Below, one piece after another: positions 11,237 to 22,707 of a stretch of 64,000 bases of DNA; the first letter of the stretch is position 1, and each line of letters begins with the position of its first letter. The DNA comes from Cytidiella melzeri (Eukaryota; Basidiomycota; Agaricomycetes; Polyporales; Irpicaceae). The stretch is from NCBI GenBank assembly GCA_022592445.1, contig JABYQR010000003.1, positions 1 to 64,000 of the forward strand, in the 5' to 3' direction. Both the position numbers and the translations under genes were made by a program. The notes beneath the pieces were generated by a model. It had not been told where the DNA came from and ran no database searches. It was given only the letters and a program-made list of their open reading frames with translations.

Positions 11237-12295
11237 TTATGATTTTGACTTCTCAGCTTCCGCCATCCGACCAAGGATCTTGGCACTGACCTGAACAAAT
11301 TCGCACATTGTAAGCGAGACAATTGCGTGAGTATCAAAGGACGGATTACATTGCGTATATGCATTTCAGCGCGTTGAATGCCGTGTTGGGTGCTGCGCTT
11401 GTATTGCTTGAGAGCCTCTTCCAGCTTTCCGCCTAGACAGAGATAAGAAACCTTAGCTCACGGTCGCCGTCACGCGGAAACTTACAGGACTCGAGGACGA
11501 CGGCCAAGTTGAACGCAATCTCGCCATCTGCAGGAGCCAGAGAGGCCGCGATGCTAATGAAAGAGGATGCAAAGTCGTCAGATTAGCTGCAAATCGGTCC
11601 GATCCTGGCGTACATACTGTAGATGGTGCAGAGCGAGATCTGGCCGGCTAACAGGAAGCATTACATATGCACTGGCTAAATCTGTGTTTGTCCGTCTATC
11701 AGCCTTTGCACGAAGGGCAAGAACGAGAAGAAGACTCGCTGGTGTGTGCATCCGGGCTTGAGGGCTGCAGAGCAATTGAATCTTTCCATGCGGAGATGGC
11801 TTCGTCGAACTGCTCTGTAGCAAGTAGGGTTAATTATAGGGCATGTCCGAGATTTGGAGAAGACAGTACTCAGGTGGTAGTGCGTTACCCCCAGGTTGAA
11901 CAGCGAGCTTGCGGTGCGCTTGATTTCGACGCTTCTCTGATAGAACTCCTGAGAGACAAAAGTCGGTAAAGTATGGAAGGGCTGTGCGGGAGAGGTAAGT
12001 TGCCTTGGCTGCCTCCACGTCACCTTCTTCGAGCTTGAGGGTGCCTTGTTCGAGGCACTGCAAGGCCTCCACCTCTGCGGGATCTGATGCAGTTGAGTGA
12101 GGCGTGGTGGAAGTAGCCCAGCCTACACAATTGAGATGAGGATAGACAAGCTGATGTGAGACGAAACTTACGACGCTGGCCACAAGACAAGAGTGCGGAT
12201 GACCTGGCCGTAAATCGAGCAGCCTGGGATGAGGTTGCTAACCTAGACAGGTAAGCACGGCCTGCGACTTTTGCGAGGAGGTGTCTTGCAAGCAT
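11237..12295 (-). CDS. Mitochondrial TPR-repeat protein
   Basis: The N-terminus MLARHLLAKVAGRAYLSRLA is basic, hydroxylated and free of acids, a typical mitochondrial presequence. After an intron comes ALQCLEQGTLKLEEGDVEAA, then YQRSVEIKRTASSLFNLGV and THYHL, further TPR units around EQFDEAI and NLASAYV, and a final exon ending VSAKILGRMAEAEKSKS at 11237. The repeats fit tetratricopeptide units that act as protein-docking scaffolds. Six or more short exons, with several edges inferred. Divergent from TIM23, 225 bases apart; a shared mitochondrial destination is suggestive but not proof of a shared role. Confidence 0.75.
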
Positions 12296-12520
12296 AGCCT
12301 GAGTAGTTATTGTCTCTGCCTGCCTGTGTTGGACGCGGCGTTTAAAGGTTCGTACTACTCAAGCCTCACATTTTGAGAAAGCACTCCGGCAAGTTCCGGC
12401 ATGCCATTTTGGTAACGCGTCACAGGCGCTTGGCGACGACCACTCTGCTCTGCTCGCTGGCCACCGCAGTCTCCGCAAAAGAAACCGTGCAGGTTCCAAT
12501 ACTCCCGCTTATACTGACTC
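12296..12520. promoter_or_regulatory. Shared divergent promoter, TPR protein / TIM23
   Basis: Only 225 bases separate the two start codons of genes whose products are both predicted mitochondrial, so a common promoter is likely. No specific operator could be named. Confidence 0.4.
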
Positions 12521-13422
12521 ATGGACCCTCAGGGCTCGTCGCAAGGGTCGGACACCTCGTCTGTCCTAAGAAATGCCACGTTCACTCGCACCGATGGCAC
12601 AGCACCTTCGCCAGAGGCGGTCTCCTCTTCTGACCTTCTCCTCGGGGCGTATGATCCCTCCAAACTACACCCACTGGCAGGCCTCGAGGACAAGCTAGAC
12701 TACCTGCTATTGGAAGACGACAAAGTCAGCGATCTTCCCGGTGCGAGCACGGCCATTCCCTCGCGAGGATGGAGTGATGACCTTTCGTACGGAACCGGTA
12801 CCATGTATCTTAGCGGTTCGTACCTCGTTCCATTCTCCAGATATCAGTACTGACGCTGTTCATTTGATACCGCCAATGTGGTTCTCACACATCGTTATCG
12901 CTCTCCTCGCCTCTTATTGTCTTGCACTCATCACATGTCGTCCTCCCCTTCAACAGGCCTCGCCCTCGGTGGACTTTGGGGGTTGCGTGAGGGCTCCAGA
13001 AAACAGCTTGCAGTGTCCAACTCAAGGCTGCGGATCAACGCCATTCTGAATTCAGTGACACGAAGAGGCACATTTGTTGGCAACTCGGCGGGCGTGCTAG
13101 GTAAGCGTTACCAGTTCGGCACTCGCAGTCTTTTTGTTCTCAGTCCATCCCCCTCTAGCGCTTGTGTACAACGGGTTAAACTCGTCGATAGATGCCATAC
13201 GTGGCAGGCATGACACGCTAGGCAGCATGGCGGCAGGCGGATTCACCGGTATTCTCTACAAATCGACGGGTGCGTTATTCTGCCACTTGATGGCCCTTGA
13301 GCATTCAGCTGATATGATTCACCCGTTTTCTGTGCAAAGCGGGACTGCGGCCTGCATTGGTCGCAGCCACGGTCATGTCTGGGTTTGCGGGTGCATGGAG
13401 TTATGTCAAGCGGAGTGTTTAG
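12521..13422 (+). CDS. TIM23: TIM23, inner-membrane presequence translocase channel
   Basis: Core channel of the TIM23 complex, which imports presequence proteins across the inner mitochondrial membrane. The first exon gives LLLGAYDPSKLHPLAGLEDK, then DYLLLEDDKVSDLPG and IPSRGWSDDLSYGTGTMYL, the conserved region ahead of the first membrane span. The next exons give GLALGGLWGLREGSR, RINAILNSVTRRGTFVGNSA and GRHDTLGSMAAGGFTGIL, the Tim17/Tim22/Tim23 signature with its glycine-rich spans. The last exon ends AWSYVKRSV at the TAG at 13420-13422. Four exons. Length (about 235 residues) fits the family. Confidence 0.96.
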
Positions 13423-14248
13423 TACGTCAGCGCGTAGATCTTATAATTCACTTTAATCCCTCCTCGTGAGTTTTCTCAGGATTTCCGATCCCTTTCGCTA
13501 GTTATGATACCCATCAACATCTTGACAAGGTTATGTATCTCAAATTCCTTTCCGCTGAGATGGAGCCAAGGGTTGGGAAATCCGACGTCTGAAAGCCGGG
13601 ATCTTTCCAGCTCGAATTACCCCATTGGCGTGAGCTAGCAGCTATTACTGTTAATTCGGAGCTGTTGTTCTGGTATAAAACTGGCCTGCAGGGTGGTGGT
13701 GGCGTACTGAAAGGTTTCGCACCAAGAAACCCGCATCTCTTGAACAGCTGGTACACGCTCTGCGATGCCAAAGGAACGGCGAACAGCTTGGACGGGCGGT
13801 TTCTTGCTGCTCCCTATCGGCGAAGGCATAGCAGACGGTGATCGCGCAGACTATCTCGTGATCGAGGAACACGCACAAAACCTACCGCCAGCTCGAGCTA
13901 AACCAGTAAGTGCCGTGAAGGTTTCTTCTGCACCTACGACTAAAACGAATCTAATTGTATTGATCGTCATAGCATCGCTTCGCGTATGTGCTCTCCATTT
14001 CGCCGACTCCTCAGCTCGGGCTCAGCCCCTGGGTGCTACCGAGGAACCTTACTTCACGCCTATCTGTAAATCGTTCTAGATGCGCCGCCCAGTATCGCTC
14101 CAGCGAACCTATCAGCAGCAGCGGGGCACCTGCAGAGTTTGGCTATCGGCAAACACGAAGCCCTCCAACTCGCCACGTCCCTCAGTGGCATAGCTCCGCG
14201 TCGTCTACACTGCCCTCCAGTCTACCCCGCTTGCATCTGCCCGCGGAG
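13423..14248. other. Unresolved region with coding-like patches upstream of velvet gene
   Basis: Several plus-strand patches look coding but do not assemble. One reads ELLFWYKTGLQGGGGVLKG through NSWYTLCDAKGTANSLDGRF (about 13640-13810). A second, in another frame, ends before a GTAAGT donor at about 13906. A third follows a TAG acceptor and reads SAAAGHLQSLAIGKHEALQL (about 14100-14165). I could not join them into one frame or name a family. Either a gene with unusual splicing, an upstream extension of the velvet gene, or a decayed gene. Confidence 0.35.
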
Positions 14249-15143
14249 ATGCCCCGGGGTGAAGCCAGGTATATAAATGTTTGTTCCTTGTACCCCCAGG
14301 AGCTATCCTCATTCTTTCCTTGGATTTTGTGATGGAGATTGTATCGCTTGGAGATCGTACAGCACCCCCTGAAAGCTGCCGAATTTGGGTCATCTCCCTT
14401 GACCCGTTTGCCTTTGGCACCACCCTTAGTAGCGCAGCTACACTATCGAGACCGTACCACTCCCGACGATATGGAGTGCGTGCTCAGCTGCTTGAATATC
14501 ATTTTCTACTGATGGTCCCCTTTATTTCTCATCTCAAGTGAGAATGATTTTCCATTCCTGATTGCGCACTTGGCATTGTACAATGCCGACGGTTCAACAG
14601 CTGTGGATGTGATTGGACCAGGTGGACAGACACCTTCTCAGCAGCGGCTCTACGGGAATCTCGTTTCATCCCCACATGCGCTGCGTAATCTTCAAGGACG
14701 CCTTGGTATCTATTTCTTATTTCCAGATGTCAGCATTCGTTGGCGTGGTCGCTTTACGTTGAGTGTCACTCTCATGCGGATCCCAAGGTAAGGAAGCAGC
14801 AAGCTATTGTAATACATGCTTATATGTCTTTTCAGAGTCGATCCAACACGTAGCCCCGTGAATGTCGCTGAACAAGGCACCGTCCTCGCTCAGGCGCGTT
14901 CTCACGTCTTTGACGTGTATCCGCGGGAAGAGTACATTGCGCCTGGTGCGTGCTGGAATCCATCTCTACCGAGACTGATGGCCCATGATGCTCTGATTTG
15001 GATCACAGCGCAGACGCCGCTTACACAATATTTCCTGCAACAGGGAGTTCGAATGTACGCCTTTGCTTCTAATCTACAGTCTCGGGAAGTGCGCCGCTAA
15101 GATCTACCACCCAAGGACCAGCTCACGACTACCACATTCATGA
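14249..15143 (+). CDS. Velvet-domain regulator (diverged)
   Basis: Velvet proteins are fungal transcription regulators linking development, spore formation and secondary metabolism. A model starting ATG 14249 and using consistent phases reads YRLEIVQHPLKAAEFG, PLAPPLVAQLHYRD and ENDFPFLIAHLALYNADG. It continues with LYGNLVSSPHALRNLQG, YFLFPDVSIRWRGRFTLSV, VFDVYPREEYIAPAQTPLT and YFLQQGVRI, which follows the velvet domain from end to end. The usual CGxGxKDRRP block is replaced by EFGSSPLTRLPL, so the DNA-contact region is unusual. The last exon probably ends at TGA 15141-15143. The subfamily (VosA, VelB or VelC-like) cannot be told. The true start may lie further upstream. Confidence 0.78.
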
Positions 15144-15624
15144 ATACCAGTCAACTCGGTTTCGACGCGATTTTCTCCACCTTGACTGTTCGCCAAATTG
15201 AGGTCGGCCTGATATCCGTTGCAGTATCCTTTCGCTCTCTTTCATTTACCCGAACACTGCCTCACGAAGTTTTACGCCCTCACAATTCTTGTGCTTCACG
15301 AATGAACCTGTACTGTGACGAGCCCATACGAATCGCTGTTACGAGCAGCTTGCTACCTTATGTTTTGCTTGCAGAATTGCCGTGACGACCTTGCAAGACT
15401 ATAACCACGGTTATCAAACTTTGCTTTCGTTCAATACATGGTTTCGCTCGCCTTGAGTCGCTGGCTTGCCTCCGGGGCCATTTCTCCTAGCGCAACCACG
15501 TGGTCTGGTTTCTTGCGTCATTTCGATCTATTTTCATAGCAGTCCCCGCGGGAGGTTACGGTAAGCAGGGTAATTAATAGGACACGCTAAATAACCTATG
15601 ATGTGTAATGTTTGCGAAAGAGAG

Positions 15625-15650
15625 GATGCACAGCAAATCTGCTGTGCATC
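15625..15650. repeat. Perfect 11-bp hairpin
   Basis: GATGCACAGCA and TGCTGTGCATC pair perfectly around an AATC loop. It lies about 180 bases upstream of the CYSTM start and about 80 bases upstream of its TATA box. It could be an operator for a dimeric regulator or an RNA hairpin. Confidence 0.6.
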
Positions 15651-15699
15651 GGAATCGAACTCTCGTCACAGGTGCCTAATGCAGACGCTCCGTGTTTGC

Positions 15700-15738
15700 C
15701 ACGTGCGGCGCCGCGGTTCGGCCCTTGCCGCTATATAA
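15700..15738 (+). promoter_or_regulatory. E-box and TATA box of the CYSTM gene
   Basis: A palindromic CACGTG (15700-15705) and a TATATAA (15732-15738) precede the start codon at 15827 by about 120 and 90 bases. The spacing is normal for a regulated fungal promoter. CACGTG is a common bHLH binding site; the protein using it here is unknown. Confidence 0.5.
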
Positions 15739-15826
15739 CGGCTTGCGGAACCCGACGAGATCTCACTTCTTCCCTCACCATTCTCATTTCCTCCATCCTC
15801 GACAACCACAGCAGTAGCAACTCATC

Positions 15827-16332
15827 ATGAATAACGATTACTACGGCGGACAGCAGCAAACGCAGCAGTACTATCCTCCCCCAGGTATGTGTCCCCTCTA
15901 CAAATTCACGCGAAGAAGCAAGTGCAGTTCGTAATGTCATGCCAAACTGTGCAGGACCTCCCCAAGGGCAGGGTGGCTATTACCCGCAGCAGCCCCAACA
16001 GGCATACGGCGGGCAGCAATACGGTGGTCAGCCACAGTATGGCGGACAATACCAGCCTCAACCTCCACCTCAGACAGTTTACGTGTACGTGCATGTATCC
16101 ATGGGCGCATGGAATGTACTCATGGCCGGTTTCAGGCAACAACCACAGCAGTCAGGCGGCGGAGGAGGGGGCGGCTGCTGCGCCTGTCTCGCAGGAGCGT
16201 GCTTGTGTTGCTGTGCAGAAGGTGCGTAGCGACAAACCTTGGTTCTCTACAACCATCTGTTTCATTCTTGCTGATTCATTTCTACCCGTCGCGTTGGCAT
16301 ATATAGAAATATGCTGTGATTGCCTATTTTAG
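15827..16332 (+). CDS. CYSTM-type Cys-rich tail membrane protein
   Basis: A short protein with a Gln/Tyr/Gly/Pro-rich head (MNNDYYGGQQQTQQYYPPPG, then repeats such as YGGQQYGGQPQYGGQYQPQ). It ends in a Cys-rich hydrophobic tail built from GGGCCACLAGACLCCCAEE and ICCDCLF. That tail is the CYSTM signature, a predicted membrane module of small stress-tolerance proteins across eukaryotes. Four exons with matching phases: donors at GTATGT, GTACGT and GTGCGT, final acceptor ATATAG, stop TAG at 16330-16332. About 100 residues. The TATA box fits a stress-inducible gene. Confidence 0.88.
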
Positions 16333-16804
16333 GCACGCTTTGCGACTCACAACAGTTTCAACCTCGACATCTACCTATGTCATGTTTCCCTGCAATTCCA
16401 GTGTTTCGTTAGATATGGACGGTGGGAGTGGGGATCACGCACGTAGGACTCTGGACAGATTCTTTTCCACGATCACGGCCTATTTCACGTCCTAGGATGC
16501 TATGATACACTTTTATATGTACAGTTTCCCTCGAACCGTTCTAATTTCTCTATATTGTAACAACACTGCTCGTCATTATCACTGCACTTTGGAAAGTAGC
16601 TCTCACGCATTGACACATTTCACTTTGCTGCGACGGGGATAAAATACTATTGCAGCGACCGTCATATTGCAGATTGCATTAGCAGTTCCTTGCAGAACGC
16701 CTTAAAGATATAGAATCGGTTAAAGAGTGTATCTAAATCATTACATGAGCTCTACTGGTGACCTTTGGTAGTCGGTGGGTTGTAAACTAGCGAGGGAGCA
16801 ACAG
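16333..16804. other. Convergent intergenic region
   Basis: Holds the 3' flanks of the CYSTM gene and of CYT1, which point toward each other. No coding frame or RNA gene was seen. Confidence 0.5.
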
Positions 16805-18041
16805 TCAGTCAGTCTCAGTCATGCGAGGAAGTTTATCGAGAAACTCACAGATCTTCCGGCTCTTAATGTAGGACCATTTGTAGCGCTTGACGTACAATGA
16901 AATGGCGGTGAGAGCGGAGAACAGGATGACAGCCTTGAGACCAGCCTTCTTGCGTTCGTCGTGCTCCGGCTCGGCCGCCCAGTTCAAGAACGTCACGACG
17001 TCCTTGGCCATCTGAGTTGTCGTCGCGGGTGTACCATCATCAAACTCAACAAGGCCATCGAAGAGCACACGGGCCATGGCAATGGTGTTGCTAGGGAAGT
17101 ATGGGTTGTAATTCATGCCATTGGGAACCTCGAAGCCAGCCGGAGGATCAGTGTAGCCGGTCAAAAGCGCGAAGATGTAGTCCTGTGCATCTCGGTGTAA
17201 GATTATAGGCTACGCAAGGAACAGATAGAACCACGTACAGGTCCGCCATGGCGAGCCTTGACAATCAAACTCAGGTCAGGAGGTAGGGCTCCAGCGTTAC
17301 TGGCGCGAGCAGCTTCTTCATTAGGATATGGTGGTTGCATATAGTCGGCGAGCTTTCCAGGACGCTGGAACATCTCGCCTTGGTCGTTCGGGCCATCCTC
17401 GTACTCAACCTCTTCAGCCATTGCCTTGACCTCATCCACGGTGTGCGAGACGCCAACGAGATTACGCCAGGCGATACGGTCCAGAGAGTGACAAGCTGCA
17501 CAAACTTCGCGATACACCTGGTAGCCTCGGCGTATGCTGGCAATGCTATATATGAGGAAACGAGCGCTCCGAGTGGGCATTCAGACGTACCTAGCATGGT
17601 CAAAAGAGTCTAGGACTCCCGAATGCGACCAGGGAAAGTGAGGTGGATGGAGGCCTTCCTCCTGGGGGGCATTCGCGTGCACTTCGGGGATGAAGGGCAG
17701 GGAGCCGTAAAGATGTGCATACCAGGCGACAGAGCCAACAGTTGCGAGTGTCGCCGATGCGACAGTGGCACGCGAGTTCAGGAACGTCTGGCGGCGACGT
17801 GTCAGTCTATGCAATCGCGTCCCCAGTCCACCCGACAAGAAACAAACGCACCTGGAAGGCTGAAGAGGAGCCCGAGGTTGACGAGGCAAACCGTACACGC
17901 TGGATATTGGCACAAAGGTGAGTTCTGTGATGAACGGCGCGGACTGGTCTATGCCGGACGTACAGCAGCATTGCGAGAAACGGTCGAGCGAGCGTTGTTT
18001 GCGACGGTCTTCAGGGTACCCGTAGGCAGCCTGGAGAGCAT
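16805..18041 (-). CDS. CYT1: Cytochrome c1 of respiratory complex III
   Basis: Haem c1 subunit of the mitochondrial bc1 complex; passes electrons from the Rieske protein to cytochrome c. The start [20 protein letters not shown] is a mitochondrial presequence; a second hydrophobic sorting segment reads [17 protein letters not shown]. The haem site CAACHS lies in [20 protein letters not shown], followed by [20 protein letters not shown]. The last exon carries [20 protein letters not shown] and [15 protein letters not shown]. It also has the axial Met in [13 protein letters not shown], then a C-terminal membrane anchor near [18 protein letters not shown]. Five exons or so. Divergent from the THP3-like gene. 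Confidence 0.96.
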
Positions 18042-18477
18042 TTTGGCAGTCGAGGAGGGATACAACCGGATTTTGGTGGTAAAGAACGGAGGTAGGCGTA
18101 ACAGGTCACAGGTGTTACACAACCACCGCATCGGCGGGTGAACACGGAGCCAAGCTCCAATCAGAGCTCGCGCTTTATTACTCGCACATAGAAATGCGGG
18201 GGATGCTCAAACAAATCTTTAAATTATTGAAACAAATTCTAGTTTATTTGGGAGCTCTCCAATCTTCAAGGATGGTGGCTTACTAGGACATACTTACGGG
18301 GCAGAAAATGCAAGACCAAAAGATGCGTGACCTTGCGTGACAGAGATATGTGACGCGTGGGAGACTACCATTTGTGGCCAGTGCGCATGCGCTAAGCACT
18401 CTCTCTGTCTCGCTCGCACCACACCCTCCATCGTCTCTCAGACCTCAGAAATAAGTGGCTTATACCTCACAAACATA
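18042..18477. promoter_or_regulatory. Divergent promoter region, CYT1 / THP3-like
   Basis: 436 bases between two divergent start codons. It includes an AT-rich patch near 18215-18245 and no coding frame. No specific factor site was identified with confidence. Confidence 0.4.
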
Positions 18478-20354
18478 ATGTCATCCGAGAGCTGGCCACC
18501 ACAACTCAAGTAGGCTCAGACGACTCACTGCTGCTCGCACACTGACCACGGCGCAGAGATTGGGTCGCACGATGTCTAGGCCAGATGACCGATGCGAACA
18601 GGGAAGACGCACAGGCAGAATTAAGGAAAGTAATAGCTGATTCCTTCCTTCACAAGACCCTATGGACTACAGACTGGGACGGCGTGCAGCTGCAAAGGTG
18701 CTTGTCGTATTTTCCCTTTTCCTGGAACGCTGAACGCCTACTTCTCTGGAGTTTAATTCCTAAGCCTCCTCCGACACTCACTAGTGTCAACTCGCTGAAG
18801 AGAAAACAGTGAGTGTCCCACAATGTTGTATATCTCGCCATTTGCTAAAGTTCGGCATCAAAGCAATGAGTCTTCGAATACTTGGGGAACGACCCCAACT
18901 ACAGCGAACAAGAAACCCAAGAAGACAGCGGTCTTCAAGCATTCGGCCAGCCATGCCCTAGATCCCAACGACCATGCAGCTCTCAATCGCAGAGCGGCAC
19001 GCTTCCAGCGCGAGCATGAAATAGAACGCCAAAAAATAATTCATTCGTCTTCGTCCTCTTTATCGTTTCACCCTCCTTCTCAGCATCGCAATTCTACGCA
19101 GGGTATTTATGGATTCATGCATCCCGACGACCCAGAAGCAGATCCTGTAAGGTGATTTTCGCTGGTTGTTGTACAAATACACTAATGTTTTGATTGGGCA
19201 GAATGTTCCCAATTGGGATCGGTTTACAATCGTGGGCACGTCGCAAGAGAAATTCAAAGATTACTTGCGTCTCACATCCGTACGTAGCTGCTTCATAGCC
19301 ACCACGCTTGTTACCAAGCCAGTCGCCGGATTCGGGTTACAGGAACCGAAGCCAGAACAAATTCGTCCACTCGAAGTCCTCAAAGAGACACTGACTGAAC
19401 TAAAGAGGCGATGGCGAGAAAAGACTAACTACGCTTGGATATGCTCTCAGTTTAAGAGTCTACGACAAGATCTCACCGTGAGTGATGTGCCCTCCCTAGT
19501 TCACGAGGACTGAGATTGTCGACATCGCAATATATGTTTCTTTTGCACTTCCTTGCTCGTAACCGGCAGGTTCAACGTATAAAGAATGACTTCACAGTGG
19601 CAGTCTACGAAATCCACGCGCGAATGGCTCTAGAGGTTGTGAGTGCATTCCATGTCGGTGCCCAATCATTGAAACTTGTATTTACCAACGTTGTAGGGAG
19701 ACCTTGTGGAGTATAACCAATGCCAATCGATGTTGAAGGGTCTTTACGACCTCGGAATTCAAGGCAAAGAAGAAGAGTTCACTGCATATCGTATTCTCAT
19801 GTTAATCCATGGACGGAACAGAAGCGGTGCGCTCTGTATCTCTTGAAGTCCGTTTATGAAACTCACTCCGCCACAGACTTGAATCTTTATGTAGGTCAAC
19901 TAACAACCAAACAGAAATTGGACCCCGCCGTGAAGCATGCCTTGTCGGTACAGAGAGCGCTCTCGACTGGCAACTACCATTCACTATTTGACTTGTACCT
20001 TAATGCGCCGAACATGGGGGCGTACATCATGGATCATTTCATTAATCGAGAACGCGTTCGGGCCCTACTGGTGATAACAAAAGCGTGCGTTTACTGTTTT
20101 CCAAATGATGTCTATCGCAGCTAACATATCCTCGAAGATATATCACCATTTCGCTTGCATTCATAGAGAAAGAGCTCGGATTCGACTCCCTCATCCAAGC
20201 GCGCGAGTTCTTGCAGGAGCACAATGCTGCCTTCTTCAAGAATCCAAACAGTCCCGATACAGATGCCATCTTAGATTGTAAGCCTGCCGCGGGGACGCTC
20301 ACGACAACATTCGACGAAAAGTACAGGAAGGTTCAGATCAAAGGCGCAGTATAA
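18478..20354 (+). CDS. THP3: THP3/LENG8-like SAC3-GANP domain protein
   Basis: The family couples transcription elongation with mRNA processing and export through a SAC3/GANP (PCI-like) fold. A first exon MSSESWPPQLK joins DWVARCLGQMTDANREDAQ. Further exons give SLIPKPPPTLTSVNSLKRK, a linker with NRRAARFQREHEIERQK, and VPNWDRFTIVGTSQEKFKDY. The conserved core is IRPLEVLKETLTELKRRW, FKSLRQDLTVQRIKNDFTV and YEIHARMALEVGDLVEYNQC, ending in LYDLGIQGKEEEFTAYRIL. The C-terminal exons end at TAA 20352-20354 after YRKVQIKGAV. About nine exons, all phases plausible. The similarity is to yeast Thp3 and human LENG8 rather than to Sac3 itself. Confidence 0.9.
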
Positions 20355-21130
20355 CTTGCAATCAAAGTATCTTCCGGCTTCCTTCTGGGACTTTCACGAT
20401 CTATTGGTCCTCTTCGTTGGTTCGGTTCCGTCGGTTGCACGCGTCATACGAATGCGAGTAGCGTGACAAATGTCCGCACGGAGACGCGGGTGTGCGTGGG
20501 TTGTCGAAGGTCGATTGTCTGGTGCTCTTCCCTCATTCCTTGTCTTCATTTCGTCTGGTCGCCCTCTTCTTGTGGTTACGCCGGTTCCACTCAGCCTTAT
20601 ACTCCACTCACTGTCCTTTACAGCCGATTCGCAGTAGAAGGGAGGCGAGGACTGCCAGTCAGGAGGGGCTGAGCCTGTGATCATTGTTGCGATGTGGGGG
20701 CTGGTGGTGTTGGTGTCAAATACCGTTTTGTTTGCATGTAACTTATTCGCTCATTTGCTCTCGTTGGGTTCGAAAGGTGTACGTTAATCCAGGTACATAC
20801 CCATTCGTATGTCACGCGTGGCTACTTATTGCATGCTGCGACTGCACGGATTCAGCTAAGTAATGGTTTGATTTACTCCTGGCTGTGACTGCATGAACGT
20901 GCAAATATGGAGACTCCAAGCCTCTGCTAGATCCCTTTTCACTCTTGAGCCCTTAACGACAGGATCTGATTACGTGACTTGCACCACAGGATGGCCGCAA
21001 AGGACACAAACATGCCTCCGCACGACTTTGAACGAGGCTAGTAGCGGTATCGGTGAGCATAGCAACTTCAGCACCTACCTACTGTACATACCTAGCATGC
21101 CTTTCATAAACTGTGGCGGCTGGTGCCAAC
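20355..21130. other. Convergent intergenic region, no gene supported
   Basis: Between the THP3-like and SEN2 3' ends. Small open frames in 20394-20690 have no family features, and nothing was found on the minus strand except the SEN2 3' flank. Confidence 0.45.
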
Positions 21131-22558
21131 CTAGTCGCGCATACGTGCAGGGATAAAGCGTCGCACCACAACGTCTCGTACTGAGTAATGCGCCAAGCAT
21201 GCTGGTGAAGAAAGCAGCGCAGTGTCTACCCTCGTACGTGCAGGGATGGTGACATACGTCAAAATCAGTGTCTCAAATAAATGCCAGGTCAGATACGTTG
21301 AGCGAGCACTCGTAGAGGAATAGCTGACGTACCTTTTGCACTTGCGTGTTGACACGGTTAATTGTGCTCAGCCATGACCACGTGAAAGGCTCTGCGTTGT
21401 TCAGTTCGAACGGAGATGTCTTTCGGTCCTCTGGGTCTTCATATACAGGTATCACGACGACTGCAAATCTACGATATGTCAATAAATGCGGTGATTTGCA
21501 ACGGGGATAGGTTGACTTGCTCGGCGTGCTGAAAAACTGGGCCGCGTTTGTACAGCAGCAAGTCTACGCAGAACTTTATGCCGCCTTTGACAACCCAGCC
21601 GAGGGATCGATAGTAGTGATATGCAACATAGTTGACAAGGAAGGGGTTATCAAATCGGTCTGCGTATATTCGGGACAGCGAAACGGCAGGTCCTGATGGC
21701 CAATGTGCTTGTTGAAATGTAGACCATATATCTCTAAGGCTGAGCGGTTCGTGCTAGAGGAAGAAACATTCTGAGTGACAATCGGGCTCCTGGGATGGTC
21801 ACTCACCGTGAGAGGGTCAAGTATTGTCAGACAGTCGAGGTTCCAGATCACAAAGAAAGCCTCCTGAAGAGTGAGCTGAAGGTGTTCAACATCCTCCAGT
21901 GTTTCTTCCTCTTCTACATCGTCTTCTACCGCGTCAACTGTCATTTTTGCTACCAACTGAGGCTGTCCAGTCGCAGAACTCGGCTGCGGCTTCCAAGTTG
22001 CGCCAGAAGGAATGGCAATTACAGAGGCTTCACGACCTTCGGCGAAGGCTGCCTCTGCTTCAGCAGCAGCTTCTGCGATAGCCCTCGCACGATCCATCTT
22101 GAACTGCCTACGCTCTGCCCTGCGCTTTTCTCGAAGCTCTTCAGATGTAAGGGCTACATGAGGTCAATCTTACTACAGTAAACATAGATGGAGAAGTACG
22201 CACATTTTCCCGCGTCTCGTCGCGCATTGACCTGTCTAGTGTGCCATGACGGCTCACTTCTCGACAGATCGCCCTTGCCAAAGAAACCTCTCCTCCACAA
22301 TATCATTGCATCCCTATGATTTGTGACCCATACCGACTTCGTTGCTCGGTCAAACAGGCCTTTGCAATGAGGGTTCTCGATTATGGTACCAGAAATTCCG
22401 AATATACCCCAAATACGATGAGGGGACAGGTATCCTTTCGCCTGGGTCGGTGTAAGCAAGAGAGGCAGAGGATTGGCGTATATTCTGTTATTTTCTTGCC
22501 GCCTTGGCCCTCCCTTGCCCGATCCTCCAGCTTTGTTGCTGGGTGCTATGAGGGACAT
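21131..22558 (-). CDS. SEN2: tRNA-splicing endonuclease catalytic subunit Sen2
   Basis: Cuts the 5' splice site of intron-containing pre-tRNAs. Starting [16 protein letters not shown], the protein shows [20 protein letters not shown], then [21 protein letters not shown] long charged coiled-coil follows, with [18 protein letters not shown]. The catalytic domain reads [20 protein letters not shown], then [16 protein letters not shown], where the His of the Tyr-His-Lys triad sits. Splicing brings in [15 protein letters not shown], supplying the triad Lys. The last small intron joins TIPA to [16 protein letters not shown]. About seven exons. Divergent from the actin-related gene with only 149 bases between the starts. 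Confidence 0.93.
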
Positions 22559-22707
22559 GTCGTAGCTTTCAGCAGAACGTTGCAATGGTGAGCTCAAGCT
22601 AGGTAAAGTGAGAGTGCACAGCAAAAGCGAGTTTGAGTCAGTCGTTTCCAAAGCGGCCGCGTTTGCTCTCGCGTCTCGCCTCTTGTAACCTCTCCGCCAC
22701 AAGCACG
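22559..22707. promoter_or_regulatory. Compact bidirectional promoter, SEN2 / ARP9-like
   Basis: Only 149 bases separate the two start codons, so both transcripts must initiate within this interval or overlap. No TATA box is apparent. Confidence 0.45.

Larger units (their letters stand above)
15144..15826. other. Intergenic region with CYSTM promoter
   Basis: The 3' flank of the velvet gene is followed by the promoter of the CYSTM gene. It contains an 11-bp perfect hairpin (15625-15650), a CACGTG E-box (15700-15705) and a TATATAA box (15732-15738). No gene found. Confidence 0.5.

Noticed and set aside
15620..15710. tRNA-like A-box (TGGCAAACACGG) and B-box (GTTCGATTCC) on the minus strand
   Set aside because: The spacing is tRNA-like, but the acceptor, anticodon and T stems do not pair, so it is at most a relic and more likely chance.
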